From assembly GCF_013346935.1 (NCBI RefSeq), contig NZ_JAAEEB010000004.1:124001-188000 (forward strand): 64,000 bases of DNA. The letters are read 5' to 3'. Every line of letters starts with the position of its first letter. Within the stretch, counting starts at the first letter, position 1. Below, in pieces: positions 19,224-28,059 of the stretch. The DNA is from Lactobacillus melliventris (lineage in GTDB: Bacteria > Bacillota > Bacilli > Lactobacillales > Lactobacillaceae). Under the pieces are notes generated by a model. It ran no database searches. It was not told the DNA's origin and saw only the letters and a list, made by a program, of their open reading frames with translations. A program made the position numbers and the translations under genes.

Positions 19224-19931
19224 ATGCTAATCAAATCTTTGGTTATTAAAAAAGATTATTTAACCACAGTCAACGAACACGCTACACTTGAAGAAGCTTT
19301 AAAAACTTTGGAAGATTCTGGATTCCGATGTGTCCCAATCTTGGATGACACTGGCACAATTTTCCGTGGTAATATTTATAAAATGCATATCTACCGCCAT
19401 AAATCTCAAGGTAAGGATATGAATTTGCCAGTTACCTACTTATTAAAAAACGCCACTAAAACTATCAAGGTTAATTCGCCTTTCTTTAAAGTTTTCTTCA
19501 CAATTAAGGACTTGCCTTACATTTCAGTGTTAGACGAAGAGAACAAATTCTATGGTATTTTGACGCACTCAAGATTGCTCGATATGTTATCAGATGCCTG
19601 GAATATTAAAAATGGGTCGTATGTCCTCACAGTTTTAACTGATAATTCAAGGGGTAATTTAGCAAAAATGAGCAAAATTATCAGTAAGTACTGTGCAATA
19701 GCGGGTGTAATGAGCCTGGACGCACCTACTGCTGGTAAAACAGATAATGCTGTAAGGCGTATTTTATTTACATTACCTGCTGGACTCACCGAAGACGTTT
19801 TAAAAGAAATCGTTAAACGTCTTGAAAAGAAAGGTTATGTTGTCGCTGAAATTGAAGACTTACAGGCCGGTATGACCCTTATGAGTGATGAAAATCCTGG
19901 TGTTTACATTAACCAAGACGAAAGCAATTAA
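19224..19931 (+). CDS. cbpB: CBS-pair protein with C-terminal ACT-like domain (CbpB-like)
   Basis: A 235-residue cytosolic protein. Residues 1-135 are two CBS repeats (for example TLEEALKTLEDSGFRCVPILDD and LPYISVLDEENKFYGILTHSRLLDML). Residues about 140-215 look like an ACT fold (YVLTVLTDNSRGNLAKMSKIISK, then ILFTLPAG and a closing strand). CBS proteins of this kind in Firmicutes bind cyclic di-AMP (CbpB/DarB), but those are usually ~150 residues with no ACT part, so the name is provisional. There is no fused enzyme or channel domain, so a sensory or regulatory role is likely. It is a single forward gene between the divergent pth operon and the convergent alr gene, ending at a strong shared terminator. 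Confidence 0.75.
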   Translation: MLIKSLVIKKDYLTTVNEHATLEEALKTLEDSGFRCVPILDDTGTIFRGNIYKMHIYRHKSQGKDMNLPVTYLLKNATKTIKVNSPFFKVFFTIKDLPYISVLDEENKFYGILTHSRLLDMLSDAWNIKNGSYVLTVLTDNSRGNLAKMSKIISKYCAIAGVMSLDAPTAGKTDNAVRRILFTLPAGLTEDVLKEIVKRLEKKGYVVAEIEDLQAGMTLMSDENPGVYINQDESN

Positions 19932-19942
19932 TTTTTGCTACT

Positions 19943-19974
19943 ATAAAAGCACATCGAGACGATGTGCTTTTTTT
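19943..19974. terminator. Bidirectional terminator between cbpB and alr
   Basis: AAAGCACATCG (19946-19956) pairs perfectly with CGATGTGCTTT (19960-19970) around a three-base loop, with A and T runs on either side. It is five bases from the alr stop codon. Confidence 0.9.
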
Positions 19975-19978
19975 ATTG

Positions 19979-21106
19979 TCAATTATAATATTTTCTTGGC
20001 AAACGATCATCTAGTAAACAAGCAACTTCATAATGAATGCTGTCAACATAGTCGGCGGCCTTTTTGAGAGAATTTGGCGCTACCGGATCATTGGATATCA
20101 AAACTACTTTAGTTCCTACTGCCATTTCATATGGCAATTGCACCATTAACTGATCCATGCAAATGCGGCCAACAATAGGACAGTATTCAGAACCAACTTT
20201 AATTTTAAAACCCTGAAATTTGCGAATAAAACCATCAGCATAACCTACAGGAACTGTACCGATAATTTGATCCTCGTCAGCAATATATGTTGAACCATAA
20301 CCTACACCCTGACCCTTGTGAATAGTATGGACTTGTACCAGTTCACTAACAAAAGACATAGCCGGCTTTAACTTAATTGCGGTTTCTAAGTCAGCACTTG
20401 CAGGATTTGAGGACGGATTCAGGCCGTATATGCCAATACCAAAACGAACCAGATCACTATGAACTTTTTTATCAAAAACACTGGCAGCAGTGTTGTCGAC
20501 ATGAATCCATTTGGGTTTTATTTTCAACAATTTTTTAAAGTGGTTAAATCGCGTGACTTGCACTTGAAAATATGAATCATCGCTACTGTCTGCGGAGGCA
20601 AAGTGGGTAAACAGCCCTTCAACAGCAAAATTGGGATTATTTAATAAAAATTCATTTGCGGCAATAAATTCATCATCTTCACTAAAACCAATGCGTCCCA
20701 TTCCGGAATCTACTGCCAAATGAATTTTTAGTTGCAGCTGATCCTGAATCAAGTTAGATTCGACTTCCTTGAGCCACTCTAAGTTAGGCACAGCTAATGA
20801 GACACCATTCACAGCTGCAAGTGAGGCATACTTTACGGGCGTGACGCCCAGTACCAAAATTGGCTGGACTATTCCGGCTTGTCTTAATTCCAGAGCTTCA
20901 TCTAAAATAGCAACACAAAAGCCGCTGGCACCTGCCTTAACGGCTTCTTGTGCTACTCTTACTGCACCATGGCCATATGCATTTGCTTTAACAACGGCAA
21001 ACAGTTTTTGTCTTGGCGCCAAATGTTTAATTTCTTCTTGAATATTTTGTCTTATTGCAGCTAAATCGACACACACAGCTGCAGGTCTATGAATTCCAGG
21101 TACCAT
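19979..21106 (-). CDS. alr: Alanine racemase
   Basis: Alr makes D-alanine for peptidoglycan and teichoic acids, using PLP. Of 375 residues, the PLP lysine is in [11 protein letters not shown] (about residue 40) and the catalytic tyrosine in GYGSTYIA (about 266). The N-terminal TIM barrel and the C-terminal beta domain are both complete ([20 protein letters not shown]). It lies three bases downstream of acpS on the same strand; acpS-alr is the conserved Firmicute pair. The ATG at 21106 is the family start ([16 protein letters not shown] follows). Confidence 0.97.
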   Translation of the reverse strand: MVPGIHRPAAVCVDLAAIRQNIQEEIKHLAPRQKLFAVVKANAYGHGAVRVAQEAVKAGASGFCVAILDEALELRQAGIVQPILVLGVTPVKYASLAAVNGVSLAVPNLEWLKEVESNLIQDQLQLKIHLAVDSGMGRIGFSEDDEFIAANEFLLNNPNFAVEGLFTHFASADSSDDSYFQVQVTRFNHFKKLLKIKPKWIHVDNTAASVFDKKVHSDLVRFGIGIYGLNPSSNPASADLETAIKLKPAMSFVSELVQVHTIHKGQGVGYGSTYIADEDQIIGTVPVGYADGFIRKFQGFKIKVGSEYCPIVGRICMDQLMVQLPYEMAVGTKVVLISNDPVAPNSLKKAADYVDSIHYEVACLLDDRLPRKYYN

Positions 21107-21109
21107 TTC

Positions 21110-21463
21110 TTACTTCTCCAAAACGATTAATGTAACTATCTCATGCCGATCATGAGTAATACTAGGAAAAATCTTGCCGGCAAATTTAGGTGAGGTTGTG
21201 ACCGGATGTCCTACTTTATCCCATAAAGTTTCTATATCTTGCAGACCAACTTCTTTGCTAAAACCGGTTCCCAGTGCTTTAACAAAAGATTCCTTAATTG
21301 AAAAGCGGCCGCCTAAATATTCTACTTTGCGTCTGCCTGCTAGTTTTTGGTATTGGGCAAATTCTTTTGGGGTCAAAACTTTGCGGGCAAAATTATCCCC
21401 TTTGGCAACTATTTTTTTAACTCGCTCAATTTCAACAGCATCAATACCAACTCCAACAATCAT
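21110..21463 (-). CDS. acpS: Holo-[acyl-carrier-protein] synthase
   Basis: AcpS transfers 4'-phosphopantetheine from CoA to acyl carrier protein. The 117-residue protein has the two hallmark motifs: [12 protein letters not shown] with the Mg-binding aspartate near the N-terminus, and [17 protein letters not shown] in the middle. The start is ATG at 21463, preceded by GAGGAT eight bases away; the longer frame adds 19 residues with no homology to the family. It is followed by alr after three bases. The cshA terminator lies just upstream. Confidence 0.95.
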   Translation of the reverse strand: MIVGVGIDAVEIERVKKIVAKGDNFARKVLTPKEFAQYQKLAGRRKVEYLGGRFSIKESFVKALGTGFSKEVGLQDIETLWDKVGHPVTTSPKFAGKIFPSITHDRHEIVTLIVLEK

Positions 21464-21497
21464 TTTCTTATCCTCACAATAATAAAAGTATATTAGC

Positions 21498-21531
21498 AAA
21501 AAAGAGTTGTAAACTGTCACAACTCTTTTTT
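21498..21531 (-). terminator. Terminator downstream of cshA
   Basis: AAAAAAGAGTTGT (13 bases) pairs with its exact complement around an eight-base loop; the T-rich arm gives a terminator for cshA on the reverse strand. It lies 35 bases before the acpS start. Confidence 0.8.
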
Positions 21532-21541
21532 AGTAAAAAAA

Positions 21542-23023
21542 TTACCCTTTTTTATTTTTAATAATAAAATTTCTGCCATTACCGGAGCGGCGAGAATGGC
21601 CTCCACGATAATTACCGCGGCTACGGTTACGATCACCGCGATAGCCACCACGACTATTTCGGCCATGACTATAGCGACCACGGCTACCCCGACCATTGCC
21701 CTTATATGGTAGTGGCTTTTCAGAACTAATTTTGACCTCTACATTTGAAGAATCTTTTGACAAATTCTTCAGAAAAGCTGATACCAAGTCAACGGCTGAA
21801 TAATTTTCTAATAATTCGTTGGCATCATCAGTATATTTAGATAGGTCATCTTTCATGATGTCTTCAATCTTAGATTTAGCCACTTTAAGTTGGCCCCTTA
21901 AAGCCTGATCATCAGATGGCGGACGCAAAGGAGTCATCTTTTTCTTGGTTAATTGCTCTATTGTACGCATATAACCAATTTCATTTGGCGTAACAAAAGT
22001 GATTGAACTACCATTTTGTCCAGCACGACCGGTACGACCGATGCGGTGAACATAAGAGTCAGGATCTTGGGGAATATCGTAATTATACACATGAGTAACG
22101 CCTGAAATATCAAGGCCACGTGCAGCCACGTCTGTGGCGACTAAAATATCCAGTTTACCAGCACGAAACCTTTTTAAGACAGTAATTCTGCGAGCTTGGG
22201 TCAAATCACCGTGAATTCCCGCTGCATTGTAACCGCGAGCCTGAAGACCCCTGGTAACTTCGTCAACTCGCCGTTTAGTTCTAACAAAGACAACCGCCAG
22301 GTCTGGGCTTTCAACATCAATCAAACGACACATGATGTCAAATTTTTCTGAGTCTTTAGCCCGGACAAAGTACTGATCAATTAAATCGGCAGTTAACTCT
22401 TTAGTTTTAATCCGGACAATTTCCGGATTATGCATGAACTTTTCACTAATGTTCAAAATCGGTTTAGGCATCGTCGCACTAAACAGTAGTGTCTGTTTCC
22501 GGTTTTTAACATAGCCTAAAATACTTTCAATGTCTTGAATAAAACCCATGTCCAGCATTTCATCAGCTTCATCTAAAACAATGGTATTAACATTTTCTAA
22601 GTCAATTGTCTTGCGCTTTAAGTGGTCAAGTAATCTTCCAGGGGTACCTACTAAAATCGCAGGCACATGATTTTTAAGTGAACGAATTTGCCGTCCAATA
22701 TCAGCGCCGCCGTAAACAACCTGCACGCGAGCATTCTCATCGCGACCCAATCTGAAAAGTTCTTCCTGAGTTTGAATGGCCAATTCACGAGTAGGTTCAA
22801 TAATTAAAGCCTGAATTACCTTATTATGTTTATCTAAATTCTGCAAGATAGGTAGCGCAAAAGCCGCTGTCTTACCAGTACCAGTCTGAGCTTGCCCAAT
22901 TACATCCCTGCCTGCTAAAGCCAGAGGAATTGTTTGTTCCTGTATTGGTGTCGCTTCTTCAAAGCCTGAGCGCTTAATTGCTTTTAAAAGCTCATCTTTT
23001 AATCCTAATTCTGAAAATTTCAC
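21542..23023 (-). CDS. cshA: DEAD-box ATP-dependent RNA helicase CshA
   Basis: CshA unwinds RNA in mRNA decay and ribosome assembly, especially in the cold. Motifs in order over 493 residues: Q motif GFEEATPIQEQTIP, Walker A AQTGTGKT, PTRELAIQ, DEAD box VLDEADEML, SAT, VATDVAARGLDI, and HRIGRTGRAG. A helical extension follows, then a basic RGG-type tail (about residues 440-493, repeats such as GRYSHGRNSRGGYRG) typical of RNA-binding C-termini. The ATG is at 23023. It lies ten bases downstream of murF, probably in one transcript, and ends at the hairpin 21498-21531. Confidence 0.96.
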   Translation of the reverse strand: MKFSELGLKDELLKAIKRSGFEEATPIQEQTIPLALAGRDVIGQAQTGTGKTAAFALPILQNLDKHNKVIQALIIEPTRELAIQTQEELFRLGRDENARVQVVYGGADIGRQIRSLKNHVPAILVGTPGRLLDHLKRKTIDLENVNTIVLDEADEMLDMGFIQDIESILGYVKNRKQTLLFSATMPKPILNISEKFMHNPEIVRIKTKELTADLIDQYFVRAKDSEKFDIMCRLIDVESPDLAVVFVRTKRRVDEVTRGLQARGYNAAGIHGDLTQARRITVLKRFRAGKLDILVATDVAARGLDISGVTHVYNYDIPQDPDSYVHRIGRTGRAGQNGSSITFVTPNEIGYMRTIEQLTKKKMTPLRPPSDDQALRGQLKVAKSKIEDIMKDDLSKYTDDANELLENYSAVDLVSAFLKNLSKDSSNVEVKISSEKPLPYKGNGRGSRGRYSHGRNSRGGYRGDRNRSRGNYRGGHSRRSGNGRNFIIKNKKG

Positions 23024-23033
23024 TAAATTCTCC

Positions 23034-24401
23034 TTATCTAAGCCGTTTTACCACTTTTTCCAGGTGCATTCCATGCGAACCCTTTAAAACAACAATATCA
23101 TTCGGCTTAATATCATTTCTTAAATCTGAAACCATGTGTTGCATTTGCTCTTGAGTATAATAATGCAAATTCGCTGGTTCATACTTCTCTTTAAGTGCAT
23201 CGGCCAGATTTTTCATTTCTGTTCCATACAAATAAACTTCATTAATTACCTGTGGGTCAAGACAATCTGCCAGCCCAGCGTGAAGCTTGGCAGATCTTTG
23301 GCCTAATTCTAACATATCACCCAAAACAGCGATCCTGCGACTTCCAGCTGGAACCTGGATCTGACCAAAACTAGTTATCACGGCACGCACAGCAGTAGGA
23401 TTGGAATTATAAACATCGCTCATAATATCTTCTCCCACATCGCCCTTTTCCCATTCCATTCTATCCGCTGTCGGAGTGAACTTTTCTAAGGCTGTGGCAA
23501 TTTCTTCATCACTTTCACCAAAATGCCTGCCAACACAAAGAGCCGAAAGGGCGTTAGAAACATTATGTTTGCCAATCATAGGAATAGTAAATTTATGAGC
23601 AGAATTATTAATCGTAAAAGTAGCATGATGCTTGTAACTGCGATAACCTGTTGCATAAACTGTATCATTTTTTGCAAAACCAAAGGTAACTTTTGCTTGT
23701 GGTATTTTTGCCGCCCGTTCACGTAAAAGCGGTTCATCCCCGTTATATATGAACTCACCATCTTCTCGTAAGAAATCGGTAATTTCCATCTTGGCATCAG
23801 CAATTCCAGCACGAGAACCTAAAAATTCGATGTGAGCCTCACCAATCATTGTAATGACAGTGACATCAGGGCGGGTTAGTTTACTTAGTTGATGCAGTTG
23901 CCCTGCATGATCCATCCCCATTTCCAAAACCAAAATTTCAGTATTTGGTTTCATATCTAAAATTGTCATGGGTACACCAATTTCATTGTTAAAGTTGGCA
24001 GCAGTTTTATGCACATTAAACCTTTTTGCTAAAACTGCTGCCGTCATATCTTTGGTAGTTGTTTTACCATTAGAACCCGTAATGCCAACAACTGTAGGAT
24101 TGACTTTATTTAAATAATATTGGGCCAGTTGCTGCATACTGCTTAATGGATCATCCACTTCTAAAACCGCAATATTGTCGGGCTTATTGGGATGACCTTT
24201 CTGCCATAATGTGGCACTTGCACCGTTGCTAATTGCGCTGCTGATAAAGTCATGACCGTCTCTTTCGCCCTTGAGTGGGACAAATAATCCACCAGCGGTG
24301 ATGTTTCTAGAATCAAAGGCAACAGAAGTAATAACGGTCTGATCGTTGCCTTCACACTTTGAATTTATTGCTTTGGCTATTTCTGCCAGTTGCATTTTCA
24401 T
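23034..24401 (-). CDS. murF: UDP-N-acetylmuramoyl-tripeptide--D-alanyl-D-alanine ligase
   Basis: MurF adds D-Ala-D-Ala to the muropeptide precursor. Of 455 residues, the ATP-binding loop is GITGSNGKTTTKDM (about 107-120), and the Mur ligase middle and C-terminal domains follow (YNSNPTAVRAV, VLGDMLELG). The first ATG at 24401 has GGAG eight bases upstream; a second ATG two codons later is less well spaced. It is followed by cshA. murF next to a cshA-type helicase is the usual order in Lactobacillus and Bacillus. Confidence 0.96.
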   Translation of the reverse strand: MKMQLAEIAKAINSKCEGNDQTVITSVAFDSRNITAGGLFVPLKGERDGHDFISSAISNGASATLWQKGHPNKPDNIAVLEVDDPLSSMQQLAQYYLNKVNPTVVGITGSNGKTTTKDMTAAVLAKRFNVHKTAANFNNEIGVPMTILDMKPNTEILVLEMGMDHAGQLHQLSKLTRPDVTVITMIGEAHIEFLGSRAGIADAKMEITDFLREDGEFIYNGDEPLLRERAAKIPQAKVTFGFAKNDTVYATGYRSYKHHATFTINNSAHKFTIPMIGKHNVSNALSALCVGRHFGESDEEIATALEKFTPTADRMEWEKGDVGEDIMSDVYNSNPTAVRAVITSFGQIQVPAGSRRIAVLGDMLELGQRSAKLHAGLADCLDPQVINEVYLYGTEMKNLADALKEKYEPANLHYYTQEQMQHMVSDLRNDIKPNDIVVLKGSHGMHLEKVVKRLR

Positions 24402-24444
24402 CTTTTTATCTCCTAGCCGAAAAGAGTTTTTGCTGAAGTAGTTA

Positions 24445-24474
24445 ATTATACTCCTTATTTATGTAGTATAACAA
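24445..24474 (-). promoter_or_regulatory. Promoter of murF-cshA
   Basis: Reverse strand: -35 TTGTTA (24469-24474), an 18-base spacer and -10 TATAAT (24445-24450), about 45 bases before the murF ATG. Confidence 0.6.
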
Positions 24475-24487
24475 TTAGGCTTTACAT

Positions 24488-24512
24488 AAAAAAGCAGCCC
24501 CAATGGGACTGC
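24488..24512 (-). terminator. Terminator of rpmE2
   Basis: Reverse strand GCAGTCCC pairs with GGGGCTGC (one G-U) with a three-base loop and is followed by six T. It begins 21 bases after the rpmE2 stop. Confidence 0.8.
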
Positions 24513-24532
24513 CTTCCACCAGATTGAAGATA

Positions 24533-24781
24533 TTACTTGTTGTTCATGCCATACTTCTTGTTGAACTTTTCGATTCGACCATCGGCCTGAGCAAACTTTT
24601 GCTTGCCAGTGTAGAATGGGTGAGAATCCGAAGTAATTTCAACACGAATCAATGGGTAAGTTTTACCTTCATAATCCACTGTTTCTTTGGACTTTAATGT
24701 TGAGCCAGCAACAAATTTAGCACCAGTTGCTGAATCCATAAAGACTACTTGTTGGTAATCTGGATGAATACCTTGTTTCAT
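24533..24781 (-). CDS. rpmE2: 50S ribosomal protein L31, type B
   Basis: An 82-residue L31 of the zinc-independent (C-minus, type B) class: it begins [16 protein letters not shown] and has no CxxC zinc ribbon. In bacteria with both types, the type B paralogue replaces the zinc-binding one when zinc is scarce; here it may be the only copy, as in many lactobacilli. The start is ATG at 24781 with AAAGGAG eight bases upstream; the longer frame adds 13 unrelated residues. The leader carries a 6-bp hairpin (24802-24822 region) and a 12-base perfect palindrome at 24824-24835, described separately. It ends at the hairpin 24488-24512. Confidence 0.96.
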   Translation of the reverse strand: MKQGIHPDYQQVVFMDSATGAKFVAGSTLKSKETVDYEGKTYPLIRVEITSDSHPFYTGKQKFAQADGRIEKFNKKYGMNNK

Positions 24782-24823
24782 ATTTATTACTCCTTTGCCA
24801 TGACTCCTATTGCAAGTCATAGA

Positions 24824-24835
24824 TTAATCGATTAA
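24824..24835. promoter_or_regulatory. Perfect 12-base palindrome upstream of rpmE2
   Basis: TTAATCGATTAA is its own reverse complement, 43 bases before the rpmE2 start. Just downstream (toward the gene) ATGACT and AGTCAT form a small hairpin with a nine-base loop that ends near the ribosome site. The site does not match the Zur box. A regulatory role is only suggested. Confidence 0.3.
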
Positions 24836-24896
24836 CGTTTAATACCTTAACATTTTTAATAGTAAAATTCAAGACTTATTTATTATAGCAGCAGAG

Positions 24897-25742
24897 TTAA
24901 TTTAAAACAATATCGCTTGGTTTAACTTCCTTGCCAAAATATGGTTTTAGTTCTTTATTATAGTCGTCCGTGAAAAACTTTCTGTTTGCTAATCTAGTAA
25001 TTTCTTTATTAGTCCAGTTTAAAAGAGACTTATTTCCTTGTTTAACTGCGGGGGCAATAAACTGATTAGGACCAATATTTTTAATTCCGACCGTATAATT
25101 AGGATTCTTTTTGACCCAAGCATAGAGGTATGAATTGTCATCTGCTAAAGCGGCAGCACGTTTGTTTTTAAAAGCATTAAACTGTTGCGTTTTAGAATCA
25201 AATTTAAGTAAATCAACTCCGCCTTTTTTTGTGAAGTAATTTTCTGCTGTTGTGCCCTTATTAACAATTAAATTTTTGCCCTTTAACTGTTTGGCACTTG
25301 TAATCGGAGCACTCTTAGGTGAAATAACCCCAACGGATACTTTCATGTATGGTTTTGCAAAATCAACGACTTGTTTACGTTCTGGTGTTTCAGTGAAGTT
25401 AGCTAAAACTATATCGGCTTTATTCGAATTTAGAGTATCAACACGATTATTGGCATTTACTTGGGTAAATTTAACTTTAACACCCATATCCTTAGCCATT
25501 TGGCGAGCAAGACGAACGTCGTAGCCTACGCGATTACCATTGTCATCAACCCAACCATATGGCGGTAAATCGCCAAATACGGCAACTCGTAAAGTGCCCC
25601 GCTTTTTAATTGCACTCACACTGCTGTCATTAGCTTTGTTACTTTTATTATTGGTTGACTTAATACCAAAAAAAGCTGCCACTACAATTATCAAGACAAT
25701 TAAAACGGTGATGATAATATTTCTATTTTTATTTTTCTGCAT
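24897..25742 (-). CDS. Amino-acid ABC transporter substrate-binding protein (membrane-anchored)
   Basis: A 281-residue solute-binding protein of the polar amino-acid family (SBP_bac_3): GTLRVAVFGDLPPYGWVDDNGNRVGYDVRLAR near the N-terminus, then the family blocks DIVLANFTETPERKQVVDFAKPYM and NLIVNKGTTAENYF. The N-terminus is MQKNKNRNIIITVLIVLIIVV.., a strong membrane helix with no cysteine at or after it. There is thus no lipobox, and the protein is probably held by an uncleaved anchor rather than as a lipoprotein. It is the last of four genes (permease, permease, ATPase, binding protein). Substrate cannot be read from sequence; glutamine, glutamate/aspartate or a similar polar amino acid is likely. 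Confidence 0.9.
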   Translation of the reverse strand: MQKNKNRNIIITVLIVLIIVVAAFFGIKSTNNKSNKANDSSVSAIKKRGTLRVAVFGDLPPYGWVDDNGNRVGYDVRLARQMAKDMGVKVKFTQVNANNRVDTLNSNKADIVLANFTETPERKQVVDFAKPYMKVSVGVISPKSAPITSAKQLKGKNLIVNKGTTAENYFTKKGGVDLLKFDSKTQQFNAFKNKRAAALADDNSYLYAWVKKNPNYTVGIKNIGPNQFIAPAVKQGNKSLLNWTNKEITRLANRKFFTDDYNKELKPYFGKEVKPSDIVLN

Positions 25743-25752
25743 TATTTTCTCC

Positions 25753-26493
25753 TTAAAAATCCATACTTGTTAAGAAAGCGCGTGCCCTATCCGTTTTGGG
25801 ATGTTTAAAAAATTCTTTCCCTGACGTGTTTTCCAAAATTTTGCCATTTTCAAGAAATAAAACCTGATCTGCTATTTGACGCGCAAAATTCATTTCGTGG
25901 GTCACAATAATCATTGTCATATGATCAACTTGGGATAAGTCAGTCATAATTTGTAAAACTCCTCGAACCATTTCGGGATCAAGAGAAGCTGTAACTTCAT
26001 CAAACAGCATTATTTCGGGATGCATGGCTAACGCCCTAACAATAGCAATTCTTTGCTTTTGTCCACCAGACAGTTCACGGGGATAAGAATTAACGTACTT
26101 TTCTAGTCCAACTCGTTTTAACAGCTGCAAAGCTTCAGTTTTAACTTCATCTTCAGCTCTTTTTTGCACCTTCACCGGTGCCAGCAAAATATTTTCAAGA
26201 ACTGTAAAATTGGGAAATAAATCATAACTTTGAAAAACCATGCCAATTTTTTGGCGTAACTCTTGCCAGTTTTTGGAAGTGGCTGCAATTTTCTCACCCT
26301 TAAAATAAATTGCACCACTCTTGAAATCTTCTAAACCATTTAAGCATCTGATTAGCGTACTTTTACCAGAGCCGGAAGGTCCTAATAATGTCAAAACTTC
26401 GCCTTGATGAAGGGTGAAACTAATATCATGCAAAGCCTGCCAATCGCCATAAAACTTATTTAAATGTTCAACTCGTAAAACTTCTTTTGTCAT
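25753..26493 (-). CDS. Amino-acid ABC transporter ATP-binding protein
   Basis: A 246-residue ATPase of the GlnQ/polar amino-acid class. Walker A is GPSGSGKST (about 38-46), Q-loop GMVFQSYDLFPNF, signature LSGGQKQR, Walker B IMLFDEVTASLDPE, H-loop VTHEM. The family mark SYDLFPNFTVLEN is typical of amino-acid importers. The start ATG at 26493 is preferred: the upstream permease ends in TGA at 26499-26501 and GGTGAGG serves as ribosome site, whereas a GTG three codons earlier would overlap that stop. It drives import with the two permeases directly upstream. Confidence 0.95.
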   Translation of the reverse strand: MTKEVLRVEHLNKFYGDWQALHDISFTLHQGEVLTLLGPSGSGKSTLIRCLNGLEDFKSGAIYFKGEKIAATSKNWQELRQKIGMVFQSYDLFPNFTVLENILLAPVKVQKRAEDEVKTEALQLLKRVGLEKYVNSYPRELSGGQKQRIAIVRALAMHPEIMLFDEVTASLDPEMVRGVLQIMTDLSQVDHMTMIIVTHEMNFARQIADQVLFLENGKILENTSGKEFFKHPKTDRARAFLTSMDF

Positions 26494-26498
26494 TTGCC

Positions 26499-27176
26499 TC
26501 ACCTATTCTGTTTTGCCGCTAACCGTTTAGACCATTTTGATAACGGGTAATCTATTATGAAATACAGGAAGAAAATCAGACCATAAATCCAAAAAACAGC
26601 TGTCGGGTATTTTTGATTGTTAGCTTCTATAATCTGTTGGCCAATAGCAATCACGTCCATGATGCTGATCATCATTAATAAAGAGGTCGTTTTGATTACT
26701 CTTGTTGCCAGATTAATAGTTGCCGGTAGTTCCAATTGCACAGCTTGAGGTAATAAGACATAGCGCAAGAGTTGCATTCTGCCTAAGCCCAAAGCCAGGC
26801 CCGATTCTTTTTGCACAAGTGGAACTGATTCAAGTGCCCCACGAACAATATCGCTAAATTCAGCTGCAACCCATAAAGAAAATGCCAAAACCGCCATCCA
26901 ACTAGCTGGCCAGTTAATATGGAAGGTACGTGGCAAAATATAATAAAACAAGAAGAGTAATACGATTGTGGGAACTATTCTAAAAAATTCCAGATACAGT
27001 CGTAAAATGAAGCGCATTATTTCATTAGGTAAAGTCCGTAGTATTCCTAAAAGCGTACCCAAGATTAAGCCAATTATTAAGCTAACTCCAGCTATCCAAA
27101 CGGATGTCCATAAGCCTTGCAAAATTCTACTGAAGTTATTACCGGTAAACAAAACATTAATCGCCGAATGTGCCAT
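26499..27176 (-). CDS. Amino-acid ABC transporter permease (second)
   Basis: A 225-residue inner-membrane subunit of the HisM/GlnP family. It has about five membrane segments and the conserved cytoplasmic EAA loop in the middle: EFSDIVRGALESVPLVQKESGLALGLG, ending in the glycine needed to contact the ATPase. The first 20 bases overlap the end of the other permease gene in another frame, so translation is probably coupled. The two different permeases form a heterodimer, as in several polar amino-acid importers. Confidence 0.93.
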   Translation of the reverse strand: MAHSAINVLFTGNNFSRILQGLWTSVWIAGVSLIIGLILGTLLGILRTLPNEIMRFILRLYLEFFRIVPTIVLLFLFYYILPRTFHINWPASWMAVLAFSLWVAAEFSDIVRGALESVPLVQKESGLALGLGRMQLLRYVLLPQAVQLELPATINLATRVIKTTSLLMMISIMDVIAIGQQIIEANNQKYPTAVFWIYGLIFFLYFIIDYPLSKWSKRLAAKQNR

Positions 27177-27816
27177 AGCGAACCTTCCTTTCTAAATAAT
27201 TTAAAAGTAAAATAACCGGAATCAGAATAATGGCATAGGCTATGACCAACACCAGTAGATATTCATTGGAACGGTAATACAACCCGATCAAGTCCAAAGC
27301 AGTGTTAGTCAGCTCGGGAATTGCAATGACCGAAAAAATTGATGTCTCTTTGATTAAGAAAATAACGTTAGCCGTTAAGGCTGGCATACTCAAAGCAAAG
27401 CCTTGTGGAAAGACCACATAACGTGCTAGTTGCAAGTTATTCATCCCTAAGGCTTTGCCATCATCAATTTGACTTGGACTGACCCCGGCAAAACCGCCTG
27501 TAAAGCCTTCAGCCATATACGCTCCACCCAAAAATACCAGACCGATAATCCCGCAAGTTTGCGCTGACATTTTTAAGCCAATGACTGGAAAAGCATAATA
27601 CAGAAAAAATAATTGGATCAATAAAGGTGTGTTCCGTGCTAATTCCACATAGGCTGTGACTATTTGATGCAAAACCGGCACTTTAAAATATTGCACCAAA
27701 CTGCATAAAATACCCACAATAATTGAGCAAATGTTGCCTAAGGCAGATAGCCAAAGGGTCAATTCAAAGGCTTTTAAAAAAATAGGCAAACTTCGTGTAA
27801 TTATCTGCCAACTCAT
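27157..27816 (-). CDS. Amino-acid ABC transporter permease (first gene of the operon)
   Basis: A 219-residue HisM/GlnP-type permease with about five membrane segments and the EAA loop GGAYMAEGFTGGFAGVSPSQIDDGKALGM. The ATG at 27816 has GGGAGG five bases upstream. It heads the importer operon, behind a leader of about 240 bases that contains nested stems and a terminator (27817-28053), so operon expression is probably controlled by transcription attenuation. Confidence 0.93.
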   Translation of the reverse strand: MSWQIITRSLPIFLKAFELTLWLSALGNICSIIVGILCSLVQYFKVPVLHQIVTAYVELARNTPLLIQLFFLYYAFPVIGLKMSAQTCGIIGLVFLGGAYMAEGFTGGFAGVSPSQIDDGKALGMNNLQLARYVVFPQGFALSMPALTANVIFLIKETSIFSVIAIPELTNTALDLIGLYYRSNEYLLVLVIAYAIILIPVILLLNYLERKVRYGTFGD

Positions 27817-28053
27817 TTTTACCTCCCACTATAATTAAAAGAACTAGTCTGTCCATCAGACTTTGTTTCAGTTATTGCAACAAAAAAGACCAGCGAAATT
27901 CTTATTCGCAGGTCTTAAGTATTTAGTCATTCCAAATTGAAGTGCGAATAAAAGAAACAATTATTTACAAATGAATTGCTGAATAACATTCAGTCTTACT
28001 TTCTGAGGATTGTTTCATTGATAGCACTTCTTTCTAGAAAACAACTATGAATG
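27817..28053 (-). ncRNA. Structured leader RNA of the amino-acid importer (riboswitch-like, class not recognised)
   Basis: In reverse-strand order the leader shows: stem P1 GAAGTGC (28024-28030) with GCACTTC (27939-27945); inside it stem P2 GAAACAAT (28009-28016) with ATTGTTTC (27954-27961); inside that a hairpin CTGAAT/ATTCAG (27979-27993); then the terminator at 27882-27916. TTATTCGCA (27943-27951), which overlaps the 3' arm of P1, can instead pair nine for nine with TGCGAATAA (27902-27910) in the terminator's 5' arm. P1/terminator and this antiterminator exclude each other, the usual design of a riboswitch or attenuator. The T-box core and known amino-acid riboswitch signatures were not found. 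Confidence 0.6.
27882..27916 (-). terminator. Leader terminator (attenuator) of the amino-acid importer operon
   Basis: Reverse strand: AAGACC-GCGAA pairs with TTCGC-GGTCTT (one T-T mismatch), followed by six T. It lies about 65 bases before the first gene and about 140 bases after the predicted transcription start. Confidence 0.8.
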
Positions 28054-28059
28054 TTTTCT

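Noticed and set aside
24824-24835. Zur box upstream of rpmE2
   Set aside because: The palindrome TTAATCGATTAA lacks the TCGTAAT-type arms of a Zur site.
27817-28053. T-box leader upstream of the amino-acid importer
   Set aside because: The T-box core (AGGGTGG..ACCGCG) and a specifier arrangement were looked for and not found; the region is reported as an unclassified switch instead.
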